Source: Neoechinorhynchus agilis (Eukaryota > Acanthocephala). Taken from it: DNA of 64,000 nucleotides. The stretch spans positions 1,736,001 through 1,800,000 of the forward strand of contig CM121342.1 in NCBI GenBank assembly GCA_051530055.1. The letters run 5' to 3'. Each line of letters starts with the position of its first letter. Positions within the stretch are counted from its first letter, which is position 1. The notes beneath the pieces were generated by a model. That model worked only from the letters and a program-made list of their open reading frames with translations. It did not search any database and was not told the origin of the DNA. Positions 47,110-60,055 of this stretch are shown here, piece by piece. The translations under genes and the position numbers were made by a program.

Positions 47110-49645
47110 TCTATCGCGAGTGCTCTGCAATGTTCAGAACGGTTTCTATAAGATATTGATTATCAAAAATGCGTTAATACTGCTCACTGAATTAATCATA
47201 ATCTCAAAAAATTCAATTGCATTCTCTTATTAGCCCAGAATTCGTATGGTTCGACTTATATGGGCGAAAAGGATATTTTACACTATTGTTGGCGTAGCGA
47301 ATGGAATTATATAGAGGCCAGATTTTGCTTTGAATGGAGACCTTTTAAAGTTCTGAACAAAAAATTCATAAGTCATCGGAACCGACGATTCCGGTTCATT
47401 GACTAATGGTTATACATTTCCGCCGGCGACGTCTCAAGATTTCAAGAAGTAGTTTAAGACAGCTTTAAAGCGCACGAGCTTTCTGTTTTAAAGACTTGTT
47501 TTAAAATTTTCAAATGTACACTAGGTAAAAACGGTTTGAACAACACAATGTTGACGCTATTTTGATTGTCGAACTACAATGTCTAAGTTTTTGCAGCTAA
47601 ATCGAAATGCATTTTTTTGTTTGATTGCGAAATGGATAACTTTCCTCTTGACATGATATTGTCGTGAACTATAGCCTTAATGTTGCTGATAAGAATTTTG
47701 TGCGCAATGAAATGCAAGACTTCATTTGCAACTAACGACATTTCGATATAACAGTCACGTTCCTTGCACTCATGTTGACTGAAATAGATGGAATTGGAAC
47801 CCCCTGAATAATATTGGTGTCTTTAGGTACCTCAATTTGCGACTTTTTCGTGCTTTTGAAATTCATCTTTCTGACTATACTAAAAGAGGCGAAATCTCTA
47901 GTTTAATTTAAATATTCAAAAGAAATTATTTTACTGTATAAGCTTCTTGCACATCGTGTTGATGTCTTTAGAGGTAGTACACAGCGAATGCTTGCTAGAC
48001 CATACAAATGTGCTCCGTTAATTTCTGAAGATTAGATTTGACAAGTTTCTTAAAGATTAGACTTTTTTATTGTGGTCACGTCCCTTCTTTAATGAAGATG
48101 TAGGTGAAGAAAGGAGGGGCTAGTAGCTGCTCTTTGTCAAATGTCATTTTATTTGTCTACAAAAAATGATGAATTATGTCAGGGTTCGAGATGTATTTAA
48201 ACCACGATGGACAATTTTGTCAGTTCTCGTAGAATATATTCACTAAATAAGTGATAAATCAGTAATTCTTTGGCTGAAGTTTTTGTTAAAAGTGGACGAC
48301 ACTTAACGAATTGTATTATGAATCCGGTTTCGCTAGTTTGTCGAATGCTCCGTCTGTCAAGGTTCGCCTTTATGGCGTTGCATTAATCCACCGTTGAGGC
48401 CTTCTCGCCTTCACCGTGCATCTAGAGCCTACCACTTGCTTAGATCAGGGTCCGTCACGAGGACTTTAAAGCGTAAATCTATTTTTGCGAGCATTTCGCA
48501 TGAATCGCTAAATTGATGCACTTTACTGAAGAGAAATGACCATTTTTAGAGTTCCGGAATGCAAAATTATATCTAAATCGTTGAAATGACAAGTGAGTGC
48601 ACTACTATAAGTGATCCAATCAAAATTGTGATCGTTTCAACTTTTTGTGCTTTGCTTCAATCTCGGCAAAAACACCCATCATCCGTAATGTAGGAGTAAT
48701 GGCCCGGTGGATTGCATGTGATAAATGGGAGGCATTTATCCACAATCCAGTTCTATCATGTGCATTGTAGATTATCAGTGATTATATGAGTGGTTAATGG
48801 ATCACTTATCGAAGCGAAATGTGATAGATGGGAAGCCGTTGTACTTAATGTTCTTTGAGTAATTTTTTGATATGTTAAAAAATACAGTATAACGTCGTTT
48901 ATACGACTCAATTGGGACGGGATACCATTCGGATGCGAGATTTGTTTCGGATAACCGAAAACTAAATGTAATGTATTCAGTTTTTTTAAGATAGACTACA
49001 GATATCAAAGTTCTTAACATGCGGGGAAGTGGTCTTAGAAAAAGGAAAACTAAAGTATAATTACATTACTTTAACTTTATTTGTTTGAAGATTCTTGATG
49101 GCGGTGCGGAAATATCGGATTTTATAAATTCCTCCAATTTTCCGCCGTTTAACTTTATTGTTGATCATAATCACTATTTTTTCTGTACCAATGGATACCT
49201 TGGTTTTTTCTCTGTGAGGTCTATCATTCTCTTCTAGCAACGGTAATTGAGTAGGACAGCATTCTGATCTTTAATTTTGTAGTCGAAAATCACGTCGATT
49301 GGCAGTTAAAAGAATGGAAGAGGTTAAAATATTCATCGAACGTTTTTTCTGTTAAGCGCTAGCCTATGAATGCTATATGTCGGCTGACCTTAACTTAAAA
49401 TACTCCGCAGGTCTTTGGAGTGTTTAGAAGTTGAAATCCGCACTAAATTGCTTTTACCTCATTCTCGCATTAAACTACGTGAACCGAATTGTGGACATCT
49501 CAAATTAGACATTACATAACGAATCCCTGATGACTTGTTCCACTCAAAATTCACTCATTAATGTACACTTTGATCATTCAAATCATTTTGAAAATCATTA
49601 AACAAATACCAGGATAATATATCCATAAACTTGCATTTGTTTGAA
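47110..49645. other. Gene-free AT-rich stretch
   Basis: No convincing exon in about 2.5 kb. A GC-richer patch at 48350-48480 has no open frame of note. A minimal foldback lies at 49082-49147. Confidence 0.45.
49082..49147. repeat. Minimal family-1 foldback with target duplication
   Basis: Only 66 bp: TTTGAAGATTCTTGATGGCG, GGAAATATCGGATTTTATAA and CCTCCAATTTTCCGCCG. It is flanked by perfect 12-bp repeats TTTAACTTTATT (49070-49081 and 49148-49159). It is the shortest copy in the window and shows which end bases suffice. Confidence 0.8.
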
Positions 49646-52600
49646 TTACACAGGGAAGCGGCTTGATCCCTGTAAGAGGTTCCTTCCGTTCGCCGGGGGC
49701 GTAGGTGATTTCACATCAATTGGAGGTCGCTCGAATCTCAATAGGACTGGTGATCGTGATTGTAGAGGAGCATCTTCTAACTCCTCGCAGAGTATAACCG
49801 GAACTCCCTTTTTTTTCAGTTTTGTTTTTGAGCCACGACTACCTGCCATCCAAATTCGTTGATCGAGCTGACTGCGGATGCGATCGGCTTCCATGTCACC
49901 GTAAAGGTAAATACATATTCCGATAATGATGGTGAGTAAAACACCTATCACCAGAATTAAAAGTGCCATCGCCGCCGCAACATTGAAATTTCCGGGCAAA
50001 AGATCACTTGGCTGACCGATGGTGCGGAAACTCACGATACCCTTTGTGCCTTGTAGGCCGTTGGTTTTTAGTTTCTGGTAGAAAATACGGTTCAGATCGA
50101 TCGACCGGACAGGTGCTGACCATCGAACGGACGGTGGGAGGACGCTATGAACAATCAAGTCACTTGCGTTCAGTTGAAAAACTTCGGCAATCTTTTGAGC
50201 GATTCGGACACGTGCTTGGGCCGTATTTAGGGCATACGATGAATTAAACTCAACAACGAACACCGGATCGCTGCGTATTGAAGAAAGTCTCAATCCCATT
50301 GAGCCAAACTCTATTCGTAGGTCTAATGATTGCTTAGAAAGTGCTAAAAGAGAGGAAATTTATTATTGATTATGGCGTGGTAGGAAAACGGGCTACGTGT
50401 AAAAAGAAATCGGCACGAAATTCGCTGTAACGATTTTCCCGTATCAATGGAAAGGTTTTTTGTGCACCATAAACAACATTCAGTGATAAATGGTTTCCGA
50501 AGGAAATTGTTAAGGCTACGAAACGTCAACCATTTGATTGGTTAAAAAATGTGTTGCAGAATTTATAGAAAAAATTAAATAATCTAAACTTGAAGATAAA
50601 AACGATTCTTAATTTTCACGTTTCTGAATTTCAGGTTAATTTATTAAAAAGATAAAGATCAGTTATCCAATATTTCGTTTTTATGCATATTAAATCTAAT
50701 GAATTGATGAAGGCAAAACGAAAGTGAGCAGGGATATTATGTCCTATGGAAAATTCGGTTCTTTAAATCTTATGTATTTAACTTTACGAAATCAACTTTT
50801 ATTTGCTGCAAAATACAAATTGTCAAGGTTTTTCATTTTAGGATTCGCAAAATTCATTTAAAAAGTACGCTCTCGAGATGACAACATTTTCATTCCTTGA
50901 CGATCCAACCTTGATTTATATCTATAAATTAAATATTCGAATTATTGGATATTAGTAGAAACATGTAATGTTTGCATACTAACCAATTAGTTTTGTAACT
51001 AAAAATATCAATTTTTAATTTTATTTTGATTGGCTAGTTTTTAAAGTTTTATAGAATAAGATTTGAAAGCGTTACATAAAGATTTTTCCACTTAAAATTA
51101 ATATCGGTTTCTGTACAAAATCTGAAAAGGCTCATGTCATCTCGCTCGACAGGTGGAACGCGAATGGCACAATGGACAAGACCCCAGACTCGCTCGATAC
51201 AAATTCCGGTCTATTTCGGTAATGAAAGCGAACTGTTGTATTAAAAATGAAGATTCCCGCCGTTTTCTGTGAGCCCAAGGGAACACCTAGATACCTCCCT
51301 CTGGTCTCATTGAACCTTTTTGTATTCTTCTCCTCACACAAACCGTAAACGACGTCTGCTGCTAAGCGGTGTTCGATGGCGAAGGCTGTTGTGCACTTAT
51401 AAAATAAATGTCAGATGAGTAATCCATTAATGGGAGAAAAGAGGTTACAAAGGAACCATTGCAAACAGTCCCGCTACTCATTGGTCTGGTTTCCGACGAC
51501 CACGCCGTGAAGCAGTTCGACAACAGACAGCCAATATTGTTGATTGTGGTGGCTAAGGGGTTGTCTCTAGAATTTTTCTAAGGTGTTGTATTTACACAAA
51601 TGCTTGACCGTACTGTCTCACCTAGAGACATTCCTAAAAAGTGGATTCTAATGAAATTTGACGAGCTTGAGTGAAAGAGGGAATGCCCTTGGTTGCATAG
51701 GAGCCTTCACCAATCAGACGGCGACATACTATTTCTCATATAAATATTTACCTCTCGTTCCCAAGGATCTTATCACTTAAATGACAGTGGGAACCATATT
51801 TCTCGGTAGGTATCATCTTCTATTGAAGGATCCAGAACCTCGTGCTTTATAGCGATAAAACCAGAAAGACGATCCAAACCGAAGAACAAGTATGCATATT
51901 TGTACATAAGGATACAAAAGCGTCTTCCCTCGATATCTGTCGCCTAATGAAAAGAGAATCTATTTCTGACATGCAATGGCCCTGGCATTATCCCACTTGC
52001 ACGTGCCCTAGTCTATCCTTGGCACTCTAAATCTCTTATTTCATGTTTTCTCAAGATATCGATTTCCTAGCTTAAACACAACAGGTGGGTTAGGTCTAGC
52101 CTGCTTTCCATACGAATGTTATTTTGCAAGCAAGTGTAATCTACTAGACTTACGTTTTTCAAGTCTTAATACTTGCACAAGACCTTGCTCATCGGTCAGT
52201 GGTAAGCCTATCAACATTCCATTTCGGATGTAGAAAACGGAGTTCGGTTTGAACTGAAAGTCTAATCTGCTTATGGTATCCTTGTTGGTTCCGCTTCGTT
52301 TAGTTCCTGGAGCGAACAGCGATAACGGCACTTTCCATCGGAATATCTAAATGGACACAGGGAACGACTGGCAGGAAATGAAAAACGCGTCCGGGCTTGA
52401 CCATCCGATTGTCTGAGATTTCGGTAAGAATAACGCCGGGTAGGCGATTCTATGATTGGTCTCCAAACTCAATTCTTAAAGACTAGTGATTTTATAGCCA
52501 CTCAAATTCTATTCAAATAACCTAGATTTTGATAACTAACCTTTCCTACCGGTACTGTCAATATCACTTCAAGAATCTAAAAATTGGGTAAGTTGAAGTC

Positions 52601-53139
52601 AATCGTCCTTTTAGGGTGCGTACTCTATGTTAAAACCTTATCTGACAGTGACGGTACGGCCAAAATGACCATCGTTACCAGATAAGAGTGTTTAGTTCTT
52701 TGTCAGTTTACCTGTCCTCTTTTCCTGAGGCGTTTAACCCGCCTGGACATTCTTTGATTGAAAAGAAACTTTTTTCTCATTAGTTCTCGATTTTTGTATA
52801 CATGTAACCCCGTTGAGGGCTTGTACCGTAGTCGCTGATTTTTTGTGGCCCCGTTTTGACCCACATAAATTTTATGAGGAGATATATTTAGCGTTCTAAT
52901 GTCCGAATTAAGGCAATTAAAATCATGCCGATTGGCAGTCCGAGTTCGGTTGGAAATTCGACTGATGTTTCGCTCCATCTTTTTCCGAAAAAAATGATTA
53001 TATAATTAAAAGTATGGACAAAACCGCTGACCTTAGAAATAGGAGAACAATTAAATAGTGACACAAATGTTCTCCTTTTATAGCCCGCGATATTTAATGC
53101 AAGTGCTGCACAGAAAAAAATCCTAATTATACTTGGCAT
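49646..53139 (-). CDS. DAG1-like: Dystroglycan (compact form)
   Basis: Six exons, in frame: 53139-53032, 52978-52712, 52576-52541, 52449-52387, 52346-52154 and 50343-49646; 454 residues, about half the vertebrate length. A signal peptide is encoded in exon 1. A basic furin-like cluster SRRVKRLRKR ends exon 2. Exons 4-5 encode the cadherin-like domain (VPLSLF, MLIGLPLTDEQG). Exon 6 carries the membrane-proximal SEA-like region (FVVEFNSSYAL..ARVRIAQKIAEVF), one membrane span (MALLILVIGVLLTIIIGICI) and the signature KKKGVPVILCEELED. Dystroglycan links laminin-type matrix to the cytoskeleton. There is no mucin-like threonine/proline region and no C-terminal PPxY, so binding to dystrophin by the usual motif is not expected. 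Exons 1-3 are supported mainly by frame and are less certain. The last intron is long (about 1.8 kb). Confidence 0.82.
50344..52153 (-). other. Long last intron of the dystroglycan gene
   Basis: About 1.8 kb, more than 30 times the usual intron here. GC-richer patches at 51130-51560 and 51840-52040 contain short open frames on both strands (up to about 69 codons) that I cannot identify. They may be decayed mobile DNA. The donor is GTAAGT at 52153 and the acceptor CTCTTTTAG ends at 50344. Confidence 0.6.
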
Positions 53140-54378
53140 TGTTCCCAAGTGAACAATTCATTCTCTCCCAGACTTCATCGTGCCATCGCGCTCTAAAACG
53201 AGTTGGTATAGACAAAGAAATAGTCTTTTTCTTCACGGTATTGTCAAAACATTCTGAGAAATTCGAAGAGCATGACCGTTTATTTCCTTTCCCAAATGAG
53301 AAAAAATTCGTCGGAACTCCTGCGCTCACTATCGAGTCAAGAAATCTGATACTCTCCAAGAGAACTTTCCGGGACACTATATACAACCTGACAGACTAAT
53401 TATACACCAAGATTGCAAAAATGGAATCTCAATTTCTTGTACGATTTAAACATGGTGAAATTTTTTATATTGTTTTAGATCAGTAGTCACTCTTCAGCTT
53501 AGATTCACTTATGCTGTAGCAAAATCCTCGTCAAAATTCGATGACCAAAGTGATACACCTGCAATAATTTATCAATAAAAGGTGACGGGTGTTATCTATT
53601 GCACCTATGGAATTAGAGACGTTAAAACAACGTTTATCATCATATCGCTAGACTTTTTATAGTGCTTCCACCCACTAATATCTGTCATGCCAAGTGCCAA
53701 TCGGTCGGGTACTGACATGTTATCCTTTTTAAAGTATTCGTATCGGTAGAGCCAGCCAAATACAGGGGTCAAAATGGAACAACTCTTGTCTTTTTAAAAC
53801 CGCAATTCACAATTTTTGAAAATGACTTCATAAAATCGTGAATTAAATATTCAGCTTAATAAATATTACCATCTTAATTATACTTTATTGTAGGCTCGGT
53901 TGCATTTGTGGTCGTAAAATTTGATGGTCCGAAAAACCCTGTTCGAGCCAAATGTCACACTTCATTAAAGTAGCCTGATTTCTCAGAAATAGGCAAAAGA
54001 CTGATTGCGTGTCCTGTCCAAGATTTTGTAATGACGAATTTAGCATGGAGCAATCCGATTTTTATACCTAAACCGAAGCTTTTCTTTTCAACTGGTTCAT
54101 ATTTCTCAGTATATTCCTGCTGCGGTTCAAACTTAGCTAATTTTTTAGTGGTGCAAGGGCGTGAATCAAAATGTCTTAGAATCAAAATGATCTTTGGTTT
54201 TGCTGCTAAAGTTGCCTTTTTAGTCAATATTAAAAAATACGTATTCAATCGTGTGAACGTATTAAAGTTTTTGCTCTTTTTTGCCTAAATTTTGTATCAA
54301 ACTGCCTTTGCCCCTTAAATATATTTTTTGGAATCTAACCGACATAATTTTTGCGAGCAGAAACATTCACGGAGCAGC
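53140..54378. other. Intergenic stretch between UGDH and dystroglycan
   Basis: An open frame of 97 codons without an ATG (minus strand, 53955-54248, lysine-rich, containing KSFGLGIKIGLLHAKF) is the only notable item. It lies 130 bp past the UGDH stop on the same strand. I could not identify it or join it to an exon. The rest is AT-rich. Confidence 0.4.
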
Positions 54379-56042
54379 TTAATACTTTCCGATTGAATAT
54401 ACACAAAATCCTATTCTTTTCAGATTCTCACAATCCAGAAGCATCCTTCCATCGAACAAGAAAGCCGGTTTGGATATGTTTGCGTAAATCAAACCATAAT
54501 CCAAATCCTATTTTTTGTGGAAAAATGTGTAAATAGACAAAGTGGCAATTTACCTTAAATTCGTCCCACTCAGTGCAAACGACGAGAGCGTCCACTCCAT
54601 TCGCTGCCTCGTAGGCACTTCCATGCATGGATACCCGCTCGATCACCATTCCTACATTGAACTTCGTCAAACATTTCTGGATTTGACTAAGCTTCACTTT
54701 CGGATCATAAATTCTCAAAAACGCTCCTTCTTCTAATAAATAGTTGCACACATCGATCGTAGCGGATTCTCTTTATAAAGAGAAAAATGAATTCTGAGAG
54801 TAATTTCTACCTTATTTTCCTACCTAATATCCGCTGTGTCTTTTTTAAAAGAGAATCCTAACAGACAAATTTGTTTTCCGGCAATAGAATTGAACATTGA
54901 TGAGACGATCTTCTCTGCAAATCTTTTCTTTTGCCAATTGTTGATTTCAATAACTTTGTACCAATAGTCCGCAACAAGATGTAGATTTAAAGATTCCGCC
55001 AAGTACACAAGGCACAGAACGTCTTTCTGAAGGCAACTACCACCAAAACCTGGCGGAAAATGGGGATTTTTTAAACTGTGAATAGTTCAAACCTAAACTT
55101 GGCTGTAGGAATTTATCACCGATCCGTGAATCCATACCAACTGCTCGACTCACTTCTTCAATATCAGCACCTGTGGCTTCACATATCGCTGAAATAGAAT
55201 TTATCGAGGATATTCGCTGTGATAATACGGCATTAGCCGTGAGTTTGCTCAATTCCGCGGACCATGTGTTCATAGTGATTATACGTTCACGTGGAATCCA
55301 CTCTTCGTAGATAGAAGCCAGTTTATTTATTGCTAATTTCCCATATTCGTTATTTGGACCACCGATTAGGATTCGATCTGGACTAAGTAGGTTATGAATT
55401 GCAGTTCCTTCAGCCAAAAATTCAGGATTTGACAAGACGGTGAAGCGAGTGCCGTTCGTTTGGGCCTCCAATATTGTTCGTATTATCTCCGCAGCATTTA
55501 CTGGCACAGTAGATTTCTCCACTACTATTTTGTGACCCGTTTGAGCATATTGCCCGATCAGTCTGGCAGAAGACTCGATATATCGCATATCCGGAGCTTT
55601 ACCTTTGCCGAAACCCGCATCCTTGGTGGGCGTATTTACCGATATGAATATCAGTTGAGATTTGCGAACGCAATTCTGGATATCAGTTGAGAAGAACAGG
55701 TTCGTTCCACGACATTTGTGAACAATGTCGTCGAGTCCTGGCTATAAATCGGAGAAGAAAATGAATCGATAAATGGTCTAACGAAGAAGCACTTACCTCG
55801 TAACAAGGGAGCTGATCAGAATTCCAAGCATCGATCCTGTCCCCATCAATATCTACCACATGTACTTGGAGTTGTGGACACTTGAGTGCCATTACCGCAC
55901 ACGTCGGTCCACCAACGTATCCTGCTCCAATACAGCATATTGTCTTTATCGGTTCATTTATAAGCTTTAAGGTTCCGTTATGCCCATTTTCGGTGATTCC
56001 ATTTTGAACGGAACTACCAGATAAATGATTGGAGTTAGGCAT
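54379..56042 (-). CDS. UGDH: UDP-glucose 6-dehydrogenase
   Basis: Five exons, fully in frame: 56042-55797, 55741-55093, 55049-54824, 54770-54554 and 54507-54379; 488 residues. Introns are 55, 43, 53 and 46 nt. It oxidises UDP-glucose to UDP-glucuronate with two NAD+ in the cytosol, supplying glycosaminoglycan synthesis. Seen: an N-terminal Rossmann motif GAGYVGGPT (about residue 39), [10 protein letters not shown] with the catalytic glutamate, [11 protein letters not shown] with the active-site lysine, the catalytic cysteine in [10 protein letters not shown] (split by intron 2), [13 protein letters not shown] and the KPAFLFDGR substrate loop. The N-terminus is about 28 residues longer than in vertebrates; the C-terminus stops soon after the last strand and lacks the vertebrate tail. 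A TTTACAG acceptor-like site lies about 20 nt before the ATG. Confidence 0.97.
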
Positions 56043-57389
56043 CCGCGGGCAATGTGATTGTCTGTAAACGATATTTATAATATGCTTTTTTTATTGTCAA
56101 GACTATCTTAAACAAACAGAATCATATTGTCAATATTTGACGAAAACGCGGAATTTCCCATTTTCGCTTCACATGATTCTAAATAGAAGATTGAATTGTT
56201 CATGTTTTTTGAAAGGCGGAAAATTTTGAAGGAATTTATTGAATCCGACATTTCGGTTGCACAATCTTGTACGCCTCTATCAATGTTATTTGAGTATTTT
56301 ATTCGCACTAGTGCGAAATTACTTCAATTTTTCCACAACATCTTCACATTTCGAAAATTAGAAATCGCTTCAATTTTTGAAATCAAAAATTAATCCTGTA
56401 GAAAATTCGAACAAGCTTTTGTGAAAATTTGCGTGTTCCCCTTTAGCAGATCCGTATTTGAAACGCTTCAAACCTACGAAAAATGTTGCTCATTATCTAC
56501 TTATGGCGACAGTTCAAACGGATTTTCGAATCAAGAATCTTATCATTAATATAAGCAAAATCAGCCACACATCGTCGAGGGGTGGAGTCAACTCGCAGAG
56601 CTTTGTTAATCATAAGTTGTTCGCACTCCTTTTCGTTCCTACAAAATGATTCATTTTTATGCTATGCTTGTTAGGTAGATAGAGCAACTGCGTTAAACGG
56701 CAGGATTCCTTCTGCTGTCTGCTGATGTAAACACTCAGCTTAATCGGTCCGTGTGGGTCTAAAATGGTCGGGATTAGCTTTTTATGTTGTACCTCAGCTC
56801 TGCGATTCTGATCACACCCGCCGGTGTTTTTAGGAAACAAGCTTTCCGCAGCGTGAGGGATGCGGTTTTTCCATCATTGCTTGTTAGGTAATCACATTAA
56901 TATTGCGGCATTTTATGAGCACCGATGATATGGAACTAAAAAGTCATTTTCGGTCCTTTTGATCTGCACTTTCAATCAAAGAGCAATTAAGCTGTATGTT
57001 AATATTGTTCAGATACTTGAACTTGTGCAGGATCTTTATTAGTGAAAAATCTGAACATTATAAAATCGCGAAACATGAAAAATCAATAACGTTTTCACTT
57101 TTATTTTGGACCTTGAACTATAACCTTTGTTTCTGAACCTTTTGGTAAATAATGCTGAACATACGATAAAGTTTTTAAACAAAAAGCTTAAATCTTCATG
57201 AATCAAAACAAAGTTATTTCTGCGGTATTTCACACAACAAGCCATTTTTCTTCGATCAAACAGCGATACCCTGTTTCCACTCTAACTCACTTTAGTCCTT
57301 ATTTATTTTGCATTAAAAAAGCAACCCAATGGCACAAAACTTTAACAATTAACACACATTCTTTCACTTTTAAATCGAAGCTCAGCCGT
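56043..57389. other. Intergenic stretch between Kv4 and UGDH
   Basis: It contains a partial family-1 foldback (56187-56350). A GC-richer patch at 56560-56850 has a 76-codon open frame on the minus strand without recognisable domains; it may be UGDH 5' UTR. No gene is supported. Confidence 0.4.
56187..56350. repeat. Partial family-1 foldback
   Basis: The left arm is well preserved: AGAAGATTGAATTGTTCATG, GGCGGAAAATTTTGAAGGAA, TTGAATCCGACATTTCGG and GTATTTTATTCGCACT. The right arm is short (GCGAAATTACTTCAATTTTT). No clear target duplication. Confidence 0.6.
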
Positions 57390-60055
57390 TCACGAATGTG
57401 ATGAGTATTTGAGTTCTACAACTGTGAATGGCAACGACGCGTCTGAATTTTCTCCAAGGTTCGTGTTTTCTTCGTGCTCCTCGTTTCCGTATTTACGATC
57501 TGTCCTTGATTTGGATGGTCGAATTGCTCTTCGTACTTGCCTCCAGCACAATCTGAAAGGACTCTCTGACAGTTTAAGTCCCTGAACAACATTTGGCGTG
57601 CTTATATTGAACCGCGGAACACTCTCATGGATCGGTGGCGGTTCCATATTGCTATACTCCAAAAAGTCACGTCCCTTTTACATATTGTGGATAATTTTGG
57701 AGACATGGAAAAAAGTGAACGTACAGTAACGGCTTCAAGGCAACCAAGTAAATAGAAGTGTTGATGTTGAATATTGTCAAGTTCCGATTCAATTGAAGAG
57801 TTTCCTGACTTAAGGTCTTTTCTGTACTTTATGTATGCATTTGTGATCGCAACTTTGGCTTGGTGCAGTCTTGATTGTTGACTTTTCTAAATAAAACAGA
57901 GAATAATTTTGAAATTATACTTAATATGAATGCTCGCCTTTTGTGCGTTAACTTTATCGGATCTTTGACTTTGACTGTAGATCCTACTAAAGTTGTTGAC
58001 TATAACCGGAACAGGTAGTGCAATCACGAGAACTCCACTTAGAGCACATAAACCACCCACCAACTTGCCAAACCATGTTTGAGGAACCATGTCCCCATAT
58101 CTATCAATGAGTTATGAGTGTTGCTTAAAGTACGAGATGAAATATTTAAAAATTTATTTTAAGTGCTTTTTTATTGTGAAAGTAGAGTGCTAACGATATA
58201 GGATATCATTTAAATTTATTTAAATATGGTTTAAAATAAAAGACTGGTGTTTATCGATGAAATTGGTAAGTAGTGAATCGTGGGATTTTCACAAATAAAA
58301 AGGGAAGGAAGCAACAACATCACTGGAAACTGCTCTCGCATTATTTCGTTTACAAATTGCATCCTTTTAAAACATTTTAAACGGGGAATAACATAAAATG
58401 GTTTGTTTCTACAATTATCTTCCATCAAAACACCGAGAAGGTTAATATTTGATAGAGTTCTCAGTTGCGTTTTACAGTGCGACAAAAGTAAATGTCACAA
58501 ATGTCATAGCCAAGATTCAGGTGATCCAAATCGACGTGAAATTTTAATTATCATTTATACAAACTTCAATGTCGGTGACTCAAAAATAGGAGAGTTACTT
58601 TAAAGCAATAATATGAAATTTCGTTGAATAGAAATGAAAATTGGACGGCAATAGACTTTTTATGGAACTATTTTCAAAAATATAGTCATTTCCTTTTTGA
58701 CAGCTGCTTAGTGCTGATCCGCTTGTTGATGTCTAACAAATTTTGTTACTTCTTTAAATGCTATTTAATTGGAGATAAGCGTAAATTTAGGATTCCTAAT
58801 ATCTGAATAAAGCCAAATAATTCAGTTACAATAGATAAAAACCTTTCCAAATTGAAACCCGCTCCCGCAAAGACGAAACAGGCATACCCGAGAGTGGTCA
58901 GCGTAACAATTGTGTACCAAGCGGACACCGGAATGCTGACAAAAGTAGTGTCCGGAACATTCCTCTCAGTATAATACATTGTAGTAGCAAAGATAACGAT
59001 AACGAGCGACATTGAGAACACAAGGAATCCGAGTTCTTTGGCACAGCTTTTTAAAGTGTATCCGAGAATCCTTAAACCTTGTGAATGCCTTGAAAATTTG
59101 AATATCCGAAACACGCGAAACACTCGGAGAGTAACGAACGCTCCGCCGAGTTCTCCTTTGGTTGACATTGCCAGGCCGGTGTAATACGGCATTATAGCCA
59201 CTAAATCAATTATGCTCATAACGCTTTTTACGAACTTCATACGGTTTGCTGAAGCATACAATCTTAGTAAATACTCAACCGTAAAGATAAGGACACAGGC
59301 GGTATCGATAACAAAGAACTGTTTAGGATATCGAAGTCCGCATGAGATGGTTTTGTTAGAAGTTATATTCCGTCCGCATGAGACTGTCTCAATAAGGTTT
59401 GTAAGAACCGAAAGCGCAATAAATACGCCGAGAACATAGTAGAGAAAGAGCGCTGACTTGCTAGAATGTGGAAACTCAAACGCTTTCCATATCTTCTCTC
59501 GGACTGTCTTAGGGTCTGCTTTGCCATAAGATGGATTCCCATACGATCCCATTGAAAATCCTTCTTTTGGCTTACACATTCCATGTCATCATCCTCTACA
59601 ATAATATCTTGAGTGCGTTCAAAAACTTCTCGTCTTCGTTCCAAATACTCTTCATAACAACATTCGCCGATCATTTCCTGGGCCAAACCGAAATAGGCTA
59701 ACTCCTCTTCATAAGCACTAACGCATTCTCCTCTTGGAAAATGCAATTTTCCGGTCCGATAAAAATTGATGATGTGGCGAAATAGTTCCGGATCACGATC
59801 GAAAAAATATTCGTTGTTGTCTTCATCGAAGAAAAACTCTTTTTCGTTTGAACCCAGTAAAGAGTCTGGAAATCGAGCTAGAGTGCTCGACCAGCACTCA
59901 AAACGCTTTCCACTTACGTTCATGATAATCTTTTCGTCAAACATGGCCCTTTTGCTCGCCTTCGGCGGGGACGGTAGTGGTCGTTTTGTCAATGGAACCC
60001 ATGCGATGGCCGCAGCCTTCGCAAACGGGTACCATGCTGCTGTACTTGTCATCAT
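57390..60055 (-). CDS. shal: Voltage-gated potassium channel, Kv4/Shal type
   Basis: Five exons, in frame: 60055-59600, 59570-58888, 58100-57953, 57886-57725 and 57674-57390; 577 residues. Introns are 29, 787, 66 and 50 nt. The N-terminus has the Kv4-specific [15 protein letters not shown], which binds KChIP subunits in other animals. The T1 domain carries the zinc-binding HX5CX20CC arrangement. S1-S6 follow, with S4 [17 protein letters not shown] and filter TLGYGD, whose GYG codons are split by the 787-nt intron. The S6 gate reads [12 protein letters not shown]. The C-terminus keeps the [11 protein letters not shown] block and ends in an unfamiliar serine-rich tail. Kv4 carries fast A-type current in neurons and muscle. 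The 29-nt intron is required: reading through shifts frame. The start could be either of two adjacent ATGs. Confidence 0.95.

Noticed and set aside
48350-48480. Possible structured RNA in a GC-richer patch
   Set aside because: No clear stems or family motifs seen by eye.
51132-51341. Candidate extra dystroglycan exon in the long intron
   Set aside because: Exons 52346-52154 and 50343-49646 join directly in phase and the family alignment needs nothing between them.
53955-54248. 97-codon minus-strand frame just after UGDH
   Set aside because: No ATG, no acceptor in frame, no recognisable family.
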